Assembly (NCBI RefSeq): GCF_003217095.1
Contig: NZ_QJSR01000011.1
Location: 1 to 58,476 of the forward strand
DNA from: Rhizobium sp. PP-CC-3A-592
Lineage (GTDB): Bacteria; Pseudomonadota; Alphaproteobacteria; Rhizobiales; Rhizobiaceae
Direction of reading: 5' to 3'
DNA length: 58,476 nucleotides
The notes under the pieces were generated by a model. The model was given only the letters and a program-made list of their open reading frames with translations. It had not been told where the DNA came from and searched no databases. Positions 51,990-58,476 of the stretch are shown here, in pieces (within the stretch, counting starts at the first letter, position 1; every line of letters begins with the position of its first letter). The translations under genes were made by a program, and so were the position numbers.

Positions 51990-54953
51990 ATGCCGGTATC
52001 TATGCACTTGAAGGATTGTCATCAGGCGTTGGGCGATCGATTCCAACAACTTGCGTCCGCCCGCTCAGGCCTACCGGTTTTCGCAATCGAGCACGGCCTC
52101 GAGCCTGCGGCTCTCGCAGTGATCCGTCGGCAGGTTGCCAGGCAGCTGGAAATCGATGGGGATCTGGGTGGCGTAAGCTGGGGTATCTGCTACCTTCCCC
52201 TCATCATTATCGCTTCCGAGGTGGGATACAGATATCGGGGAACCGGGACTGATTTCTGGCCATTGCTTGCCCAAGACCTCAATCTTGATTCCAGATCGGT
52301 GTCCCCGGTCCATCTTTCGCGTCTCTTCGACTTGTCCCACCGGACATTTGGTCTGGCCCGACCCGGAGACAGCGCATGGGAACAGCATTTCCCCCACATC
52401 GCGTGGCCGATAGGAAACGCGGCAGTTCCACTGGAGGTGCAAGGACCTCTCGCACACGCCCTGAGGGCTGCTGTGCGCGCCGGCGTTTCTTATGACAACA
52501 AGGACAGCCTCCTCAATTACATCCGCAATGTAGCGTCGGGACAGTCAGGCCGCAGGTTTGAGAACTGGTTGCAGCGAAGTGATCTGTCGGGGGAGGTGAT
52601 GACACGATTGCTCGATCCTGCGGCGGACGGCTGGCTTACCGAAACATTCGTCCGGCGGGTAGATTCGGACGTTCGTCGGGATGTTGAGTCGCGTCGGGCT
52701 ATTGGCGAGGCAAGGCGATTGACCTCGCGGCGATCCGGACGGCAGGCCGATATACCAGGTTCGAGATTTTTGATTTTTCTCGACGCCGACCTCGTCACCA
52801 GGATTTCAGTGCGCGGGCCAGTCCTGACTGCTGACCTCCGTGATCAGGTGATTGCGACCCTGCGGACCCAAAGAGATGTCCTTGGTAGCACTACGTCCCC
52901 GGAGATCATCCAGCTTCGGCTTTTTCTGGCAGGTGGCGAGCTGGATCTAGGCACGACTTCCCAATGGCCCGAGGCGCCGCTGCGCCGTGGCGACGGCATC
53001 ACGGTTACGTCGTCCCAAGCAGCACAGTTCCTTGAGAGTCTGCAGCCCGCGGAAACAGAATTCTTCCGGATGGAAGCTGACGGGCGATCAGCACTTGCAC
53101 TCCTGCCCGGTGAACAGGTCGCGCAGAACTCAAACGTCGTGAGGATTAAAAGCGAAGGCGAGGGTTTGTCGGTTATCCAGAGGCTCGACGCATCCTTGGC
53201 CAGAGACGTCGAGATCCTGCGAAAGCACGGTTACCCGGTCCGCGACGGCCGTTTGTTGACGTTATCCGGGTTGCCGATGCCAGGCACCGGCGGAAAGTTT
53301 GCAACAGATTTTCCGGTATTGGCGGTGGTGGGATTTGATGGAGCGGCGCTGGTACTTGATCAGATAACGGCTGCGCAGGGCCACCTAAAAATCGCTGGAT
53401 GCGACTGGGCGATATTCAAGCCCGGAGCCGGCGAGCATACTATAGGACCGCAGGGTTACGATGTTGCCTCGCACGTACCGTTCGAGATGGTCGATCCGCC
53501 TGACATTGAAGCGGCAAGTGTGTCGATCCACCCGGTGGGTGCTACGCTGACCGACTTCGTGGAAGGAACGATGGAAATCCGGATCAGGGCGCCTCTGCCG
53601 CTTGAGAACGTTCGTGTCCAGATCAGACTGGTCATGGCGGGTGAAGAGGATCTTGTTACCGAAAGCACTGTAGACCGGCTGCCCGCCCATCTTGCCGGAC
53701 GCACGCCATTGCTGCAGGTCCTGAAGACGTCCCTCGCAAAGCGAGGGCTAGCAGCGTCGGCGGCGGCCCGGCTGCAGGTCACTGTGAAAGGACTGGTGGC
53801 GGAACAGTTCACGCTTCTGCCCAGACCGCAACTTTTCGTCTACGATGAGCGTCGCCGGTCATGGACCGCCGGGCAGGGCAATGAATCGGAACTTGCCTCC
53901 CGGGTGGCGACGCTCTCAAATCTCCTGCCTGCAAAATCGACTGCCCCGAGTGCCGAATGTACCCTTGTTCTCCCTGACAGCGACGCTTGGGGAGCCCTTG
54001 GTGCTGGTCGGGTCGTGCGTGAGAGTACTCACTTTCGCCTCGGGCAAGGTACAATTGAGCAGCCTTCACCTCCATCCACAGTAAGGGAGGCTCTTTCAAG
54101 AGATGGCGTTCCCGGTCTGAACGAAATGACAGGCGCCTATCTGGCATGGCGCCTGGCAGCGGGCGCTGATCCAATTGCGAACTGGCAACAGCATAAAGGT
54201 GCTGACAGCCTCGAGGCTGGTCTGGTAGCTCTTCTTTGCGGGGACAACTGGCGCCGAAACGAGGACGGCCTGAACCTTTCAGTCCTTTCGCCGTCCGGTG
54301 CATTCCGTATCAGTGCGCAACGTTTCGGGCTGTTGTCCGGCGACGGTCTGCCACCGGTCGTCCGCTCCGTTGATGCAGACTATCTGGCAAGACGGATCGC
54401 ATTCCGGCTCCATCAGACAGTTCCGGATCATGCGACCGCTTTGGCTGAATGGACTGAGGACCTCGGCGGCGAGCTCGATCTGGCTGTGATCGAGGCATAC
54501 GAGGATCTGCGGAGTCATATGCTGCAGGAAGGCCGCGACACATTCGAGGAGGTCGATATGCAACGGCCGGCAAGCAGGTGGTTGCGCGCACTCGAGGGCG
54601 CGCGGGATATCCCTCATCTGGCCATGTTCCGACGGTTTATCCTTCCGGAAGGCAGATGGCAGGCGCTTTCCGCCTTCCCCTATGAAATAACAACCGAGGA
54701 CGACATCGTTGATCTGCTCGACAGATACCATGTTGACGCTTTCCGTCGACAGGGTCTGCGCTGGATCGGACGACCGGAATTGCGTGCAATGCTCGAACTG
54801 TGGATCTCACCACGTGCCCTGCTCGAGGCGGGGGAATGGCAGCGATACCTGGCAAAGAGCCTTTCTGACATCCAGACCGCGAGAGCGGTGCGTTACGCCG
54901 CACTAAGGCGAAAGCTGTCGCGGCTGGATTTTCCTGAAGAAAGCCTGGCGTGA
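51990..54953 (+). CDS. Unassigned 987-residue protein of the defence island
   Basis: I cannot place this protein in a family. It starts MPVSMHLKDCHQALGDRFQQ after GGAAG and shows no Walker, nuclease or methyltransferase motif. The N-terminal third is helical (VSYDNKDSLLNYIRNVASGQ). The middle is beta-rich with hydrophobic strands (SRFLIFLDADLVTRISVRGP; PVLAVVGFDGAALVLDQITA), suggesting barrel or beta-sandwich domains. The C-terminal third is helical with Trp-rich stretches (ELRAMLELWISPRALLEAGE). Its stop overlaps the start of the SNF2 helicase gene. Tight linkage makes it a likely structural or recognition partner of the helicase. Confidence 0.75.
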   Translation: MPVSMHLKDCHQALGDRFQQLASARSGLPVFAIEHGLEPAALAVIRRQVARQLEIDGDLGGVSWGICYLPLIIIASEVGYRYRGTGTDFWPLLAQDLNLDSRSVSPVHLSRLFDLSHRTFGLARPGDSAWEQHFPHIAWPIGNAAVPLEVQGPLAHALRAAVRAGVSYDNKDSLLNYIRNVASGQSGRRFENWLQRSDLSGEVMTRLLDPAADGWLTETFVRRVDSDVRRDVESRRAIGEARRLTSRRSGRQADIPGSRFLIFLDADLVTRISVRGPVLTADLRDQVIATLRTQRDVLGSTTSPEIIQLRLFLAGGELDLGTTSQWPEAPLRRGDGITVTSSQAAQFLESLQPAETEFFRMEADGRSALALLPGEQVAQNSNVVRIKSEGEGLSVIQRLDASLARDVEILRKHGYPVRDGRLLTLSGLPMPGTGGKFATDFPVLAVVGFDGAALVLDQITAAQGHLKIAGCDWAIFKPGAGEHTIGPQGYDVASHVPFEMVDPPDIEAASVSIHPVGATLTDFVEGTMEIRIRAPLPLENVRVQIRLVMAGEEDLVTESTVDRLPAHLAGRTPLLQVLKTSLAKRGLAASAAARLQVTVKGLVAEQFTLLPRPQLFVYDERRRSWTAGQGNESELASRVATLSNLLPAKSTAPSAECTLVLPDSDAWGALGAGRVVRESTHFRLGQGTIEQPSPPSTVREALSRDGVPGLNEMTGAYLAWRLAAGADPIANWQQHKGADSLEAGLVALLCGDNWRRNEDGLNLSVLSPSGAFRISAQRFGLLSGDGLPPVVRSVDADYLARRIAFRLHQTVPDHATALAEWTEDLGGELDLAVIEAYEDLRSHMLQEGRDTFEEVDMQRPASRWLRALEGARDIPHLAMFRRFILPEGRWQALSAFPYEITTEDDIVDLLDRYHVDAFRRQGLRWIGRPELRAMLELWISPRALLEAGEWQRYLAKSLSDIQTARAVRYAALRRKLSRLDFPEESLA

Positions 54954-57871
54954 TGGATCACTACCTGCGTTTTGTAAATTGCATTCAGGCGCTGAGGCGT
55001 CGAACAGAGGCGATGACGATCGCGATGGGAGGAGCGCTGGGTGTTGCCGCTGACCCGCTCCCTCACCAACTTGCGACCGTGCGGCGTGTGCTCTTCGACA
55101 CGGACGTCCGGCATCTTCTTTCTGACGAGGTGGGACTTGGCAAGACTGTCCAAGCCTTGATGATCATCAATGCCCTCAGATGGCAACATCCGAAGCATCG
55201 CACACTTATTATTGCACCTGATAATCTGCTCGCACAATGGCAGGAGGAATGTTGGATTCGCGGCCACGTAATGCCTGCGCTGGCGGGTGTTGCGTCGGAT
55301 GAGGATGCGGAAAAGACCCCTGTTTTGCTGGCCAGACCCCGTGATCTTGTTCGACGTCAGGGCGAGGCGGAACGAACTGTGGAGCTCGATAGCAGTAGGT
55401 TTGATCTGCTTGTCGTCGACGAGCCCCAGACCATGCCGCGGGAAATTGTGCAGACGATTTCTCAGGCTGCTGACAGTTTCCGCCAGGTTCTTGTCCTCTC
55501 TGCAACTCCGAGACTCGGCGATGCAGTCTGGCGTGATCTCATCATGCGCATGGTCGAGCCGGCGGCGGCATTCAGGGCGCGCTTCGAGGATCGCGATATC
55601 GCAGAGGTACTGGCTGATCGTGAGATTCAGGCGCACTCCGAGAAGCAAGCGGATACTTCCGGAAAATATCTACAGTTCGCGGCGACACGAAGAGTTGTAA
55701 GGAATGGCAGGGATGGCTGGGGGGCTTACCTTCCGGTAAGACGGAACACGGAGATCAAGATCCAGCCGCTTGCGGCGGAGCGTGAACGTCATTCGATTGC
55801 TGCAGAATTGCTCCGAAATATTGAGCGCAGTGCAGATATGCAAGGTCGCCCCTGGACTTCTGTGCGCTCTTTGCAAAGAAGTGCGAGGGGGGCGAGGGAC
55901 GTTCTGGCTGAAATCGCCGGCCAGGGTGGAGAACTGGCTGAAAAGGCCGAGCACGCTCGCGCCGCATCACTTGAAGATCCCGGTGACAGCAGACTGGAAG
56001 CGCTGCTGGATCTTTTGTCAGAAGAGTGGGAAAAAGACGCGACCCAAGCCCTCATCATTGTTTGTGGAGACAATCCTACAATCGACATGCTGAGAACTGC
56101 ATTGCCGCGATACTTCCCTGATCTGGCGGATAGCATCGGAATTCTTAGGCGGCCGGCCACCGCGGAAATTGAGGCCGTTACCAATCTGCGCGAGGTCCAG
56201 GAAACACTTGCGCCCTTTCTGGAAGGCACTGCCCGGCTGCTACTGGTTGGCGACTGGGTACAGGCGGGGCTCAACCTGCATCACGCGGCGAGTCGGATCG
56301 TCTTCTATTCGATGCCATGGGAAATGGAGAGTATCGATCAGCTGATTGGTCGTGTTGACCGCTTGGGATCGGTATCCGGGCGTGAGAGGCGTCAACGTCA
56401 GGTTCGTATATGGCGTCTTGTCCATGATGGCGCCCAGGAGGCGGCCATCGCTGACGTTGCGTCGCGGCTGGGGGTCTTCGATGCGCCATTGCCGCCGCTT
56501 TCCGACGAGGAACGTAACGGCGTGTATCAATTGCTGTCACAAGCTGCCATCTCCGGTGCTGCGCCCGACGGGCTCGCCAAGATAAATCCTGAGGGCACCG
56601 GACTTTTTACATCCCTTCGGGATCTGGATCCGTTTACCTCGCAGAATGCGATTGCCCATTTTGAATCTTGGCAAAAACTGCCTGTTGTTCAACCGGCAAT
56701 GCTGAAGCGAAAGGATCAGGGGCAAATTGAAACCTCTCAGGGTGCGATGCGCTCTTGGCTGGAAACAATTACCAGATCAGGCGATTTCGAAGTTGGCAGC
56801 AAGCCGGACAGACAGGACCCCGATTTCTGGTTCGGCACGCTATGGTATTATCGCACAGCAGGGATAGGCCGCCCAAGCTACATACCTTTCACGCTTCCCG
56901 GGACGGGAGCCGAAAACTGGATGTCAGATCACCAGCCCTACATCATCGACCGTGCTCGAATCCCAACCCCACCGCGAAAAACGGTGGTAACAGATTCCGG
57001 GGAAGATTCCGGGCGCCCGCTCCATTTCCTTGATCATGGCAGCATCCTTCACGATACCTTGGTCGAAGGATACATTTCGGAAGGCCGCAAAACGTTCGGG
57101 CAGACTCAACCCGTTCTTCATTCAACGGTGACACTGCCTGAAGGGCATCCATCAAAAGGGCAACCACCGACAATAGTGACCGTTGCAGACTTTGATCCGT
57201 TTCCTGATGAAATGCTTCCACAACTCTGGTCTTCTGCCGCCAGAGAAATTCTCGCTAGTGCTGTCTCAGATGTTCAGCGCATTGGATTGGGTGCTGATCG
57301 ATTGTCACTACAATCTATGGCGCGCGCTGTTCAGCGCTGGGTTCGTTTACATGTACCAGCACAACTTTGCAGGATGGCGTCATCCGAAACCGGTGGAAAA
57401 TGGGCAGATGTCCCCGCAGAGAAGATCGACGAAATCCTAGGCCCGTTGGTTTTTGGTCCCAAAATCCTGTGCGCCAAGGGTAGGACACCAGTCCGGCCTG
57501 TCTTGCGGTCCGACGTTGTGAGCGCGGTAAGGCGGAATCAGGCTGAAATGATGGCTAACCGGATCCGGGAGCTAGATAACAGCGCGCGAGCCTCGATTTC
57601 TCCGCTTGTTGCCACAATGCGTTCAAGACTTGCTTTTCATTGGATTGAAGAGTCCCGAAACCGCGAGCTGGCACTTGAACGGAGAAAAAGTGCCGCGGAT
57701 TCCGGACAACTTCGGCTTGGCCAGATTGGTGCGCTGGAACGCTCTCTAGAAATGTCGCGGCTGTGCGGCAAGGAGAGCGCGCATATTCTTGAAAACTACA
57801 TTGTAACAAAACGCACTCCTGATCTCATAAAGCCTTTGAGCATCGTGCTTGCGTTCGCCGAGCTGTCTTGA
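54953..57871 (+). CDS. SNF2/RapA-like helicase with DEPQ motif
   Basis: A 972-residue SF2 helicase of the SNF2/HepA type. Motif I DEVGLGKT is at residues 59-66, motif Ia LIIAPDNLLAQWQEE, motif II DEPQ at 155-158 (usually DEAH or DEAQ), motif III LVLSATPRLGD, and motifs V-VI GLNLHHAASRIVFYSMPWEM then QLIGRVDRLGS. About 400 C-terminal residues have no recognised domain. The ATG at 54953 overlaps the stop of the previous gene (TGATG); the GTG at 54950 is an alternative. It resembles DrmD-like helicases of DISARM class I, but linkage and partner differ. Confidence 0.88.
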   Translation: MDHYLRFVNCIQALRRRTEAMTIAMGGALGVAADPLPHQLATVRRVLFDTDVRHLLSDEVGLGKTVQALMIINALRWQHPKHRTLIIAPDNLLAQWQEECWIRGHVMPALAGVASDEDAEKTPVLLARPRDLVRRQGEAERTVELDSSRFDLLVVDEPQTMPREIVQTISQAADSFRQVLVLSATPRLGDAVWRDLIMRMVEPAAAFRARFEDRDIAEVLADREIQAHSEKQADTSGKYLQFAATRRVVRNGRDGWGAYLPVRRNTEIKIQPLAAERERHSIAAELLRNIERSADMQGRPWTSVRSLQRSARGARDVLAEIAGQGGELAEKAEHARAASLEDPGDSRLEALLDLLSEEWEKDATQALIIVCGDNPTIDMLRTALPRYFPDLADSIGILRRPATAEIEAVTNLREVQETLAPFLEGTARLLLVGDWVQAGLNLHHAASRIVFYSMPWEMESIDQLIGRVDRLGSVSGRERRQRQVRIWRLVHDGAQEAAIADVASRLGVFDAPLPPLSDEERNGVYQLLSQAAISGAAPDGLAKINPEGTGLFTSLRDLDPFTSQNAIAHFESWQKLPVVQPAMLKRKDQGQIETSQGAMRSWLETITRSGDFEVGSKPDRQDPDFWFGTLWYYRTAGIGRPSYIPFTLPGTGAENWMSDHQPYIIDRARIPTPPRKTVVTDSGEDSGRPLHFLDHGSILHDTLVEGYISEGRKTFGQTQPVLHSTVTLPEGHPSKGQPPTIVTVADFDPFPDEMLPQLWSSAAREILASAVSDVQRIGLGADRLSLQSMARAVQRWVRLHVPAQLCRMASSETGGKWADVPAEKIDEILGPLVFGPKILCAKGRTPVRPVLRSDVVSAVRRNQAEMMANRIRELDNSARASISPLVATMRSRLAFHWIEESRNRELALERRKSAADSGQLRLGQIGALERSLEMSRLCGKESAHILENYIVTKRTPDLIKPLSIVLAFAELS

Positions 57872-57968
57872 ACGCGACAGGCCCGGCCCGAAGACTATAG
57901 CCCGCAGTTGAACCCAGGTGCCTGTATCTGCCTGCAAGTGCCGGAGACAAACAGAGGATCGGAAGTGA

Positions 57969-58196
57969 ATGACTACGCCGCGAGCTTGGAGTTTTCTGGT
58001 TGTCGAGGGGACTAGGCAGTATGGTGGGAATGATGGCTACAATGACAGCCCAAGTGAAACCTACCATTATGACACTGATGTGGCGAACCACCTGCAGGTC
58101 GCGGAGGGGGATGTCGCCATAATTCGAACCCGGGACCATGTGAAAGGGGTAGCGGTTATCGAGCAAATCGTCACTGGCGAGGGGAGGAAGGAAAGA
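57969..58196 (+). pseudogene. N-terminal fragment of an HNH-endonuclease-type protein, cut by an IS element
   Basis: The frame begins MTTPRAWSFLVVEGTRQYGG after GGAAG and reads YHYDTDVANHLQVAEGDVAI, typical of the N-terminal domain before HNH nuclease or zinc-finger domains in restriction-like proteins. After about residue 75 (QIVTGEGRKERR) the sequence becomes the left end of an IS256-family element; the last 30 residues to the stop at 58289 are IS-derived. The effector domain is missing, so the gene is probably inactive. Confidence 0.65.
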
Positions 58197-58476
58197 CGGG
58201 AGTGTCAGGAATTTCGTGTACGGGCGTGCATAATGGGTACGAAGGAGATCACCCATGGCACGACGGAAAGAGCCTGTTATTTCGGATAGCATTCTGGACC
58301 AATTATTGGCCGGTTCTGATGCGAAGACAGCTTTCGAGAGCAACGGGCTTCTCGATCAGTTGAAGAAAGCCCTGGCGGAAAGGGCTTTGAACGCAGAGAT
58401 GGATCATCATCTCTCTGGCGAAGCGACTGCCGGCAACAGCCGCAATGGCTACGGCCGCAAGACGGTACTGACGGAT
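58197..58476 (+). mobile_element. Left end of an IS256-family insertion sequence
   Basis: The left end lies near 58190-58200, judged by where the interrupted gene loses its pattern and where GAGTGTCAGGAATTTCGTGT begins, which resembles left ends of rhizobial IS256 elements. The transposase follows. The right end and target duplication are outside the window. Confidence 0.7.
58255..58476 (+). CDS. IS256-family transposase (partial)
   Basis: The first 74 codons of a Mutator-type transposase: MARRKEPVISDSILDQLLAG, then DAKTAFESNGLLDQLKKALA, ERALNAEMDHHLSGE and NSRNGYGRKTVLTD, the usual IS256 N-terminus with the HLSGE and NSRNGY motifs. AAGGAG lies 8 bases before the ATG. The DDE catalytic domain is beyond the right edge. 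Confidence 0.93.
   Translation, partial: MARRKEPVISDSILDQLLAGSDAKTAFESNGLLDQLKKALAERALNAEMDHHLSGEATAGNSRNGYGRKTVLTD

Noticed and set aside
41782-57871. Calling the island a classic DISARM system
   Set aside because: No methyltransferase and no DrmC are present, and the added helicases and the 987-residue protein are not standard parts; only the DrmA-DrmB core is supported.
57825-58343. A 172-residue minus-strand frame across the right end
   Set aside because: It spans the helicase end, the truncated nuclease-like gene and the IS border in antisense, with no family pattern.

Overview
The window looks like an accessory replicon (plasmid, chromid or large genomic island) of an alphaproteobacterium of the order Rhizobiales, most likely Rhizobium, Agrobacterium or a near relative. 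The grounds are the GC-rich codon use of most genes, a DUF1403 protein coupled to a plasmid-type ScpB, a BrnT/BrnA toxin-antitoxin, many ABC importers with LysR regulators, a DUF1127 protein, and insertion-sequence relics. No rRNA, tRNA, CRISPR array or replication gene is visible.

Layout. (1) 1-4557, replicon maintenance and debris: a partial zinc-finger/HNH-like gene, a BrnT-BrnA ORF fused in frame, a perfect 11-7-11 inverted repeat shaped like a recombinase core site, then DUF1403 and scpB. (2) 4558-21215, a catabolic island: a LysR gene diverges from a five-gene dipeptide-type ABC importer followed by an AbrB-type membrane protein. A second, paralogous LysR sits with an amidase and diverges from an operon holding a polar-amino-acid-type ABC importer, an AroM-like protein, a dihydroorotase-like amidohydrolase, a DapA-family protein and a short-chain dehydrogenase. 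All three enzymes at the end of that operon depart from textbook catalytic residues. A motif close to TTTCCTATGG occurs at the three promoter regions. (3) 21216-34543, a mixed redox and hydrolase region with decay: an epimerase fragment, 1-Cys peroxiredoxin, persulfide-dioxygenase-like hydrolase, LysR, alpha/beta hydrolases, an F420-reductase-like protein running into an IS21 istB relic, aldehyde dehydrogenase, GMC oxidoreductase, AraC regulator, DUF1127, cupin and SDR.

(4) 35251-41491, a His-Xaa-Ser (Hxs) cluster: an exported unknown protein, HxsD, two radical SAM enzymes (HxsB, HxsC), the substrate HxsA with six consecutive His-X-Ser triplets and a peptidoglycan-binding domain, then a membrane helix-hairpin-helix protein and an SH3b protein. 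The genes overlap tightly and probably form one operon that makes a modified envelope protein of unknown function.

(5) 41782-58476, a probable antiviral defence island. A minus-strand operon carries a UvrD-like helicase, DrmA, DrmB and a NERD-nuclease/helicase fusion, followed by an abortive-infection-like membrane protein. A divergent plus-strand operon carries a 987-residue protein I cannot assign, a SNF2 helicase with an unusual DEPQ motif, and the N-terminal part of an HNH/SRA-like protein cut by an IS256-family element that runs off the window. DrmA and DrmB are the core of DISARM, but no DISARM methyltransferase or phospholipase-D partner is present here. This is the best candidate for a system that is not well described.
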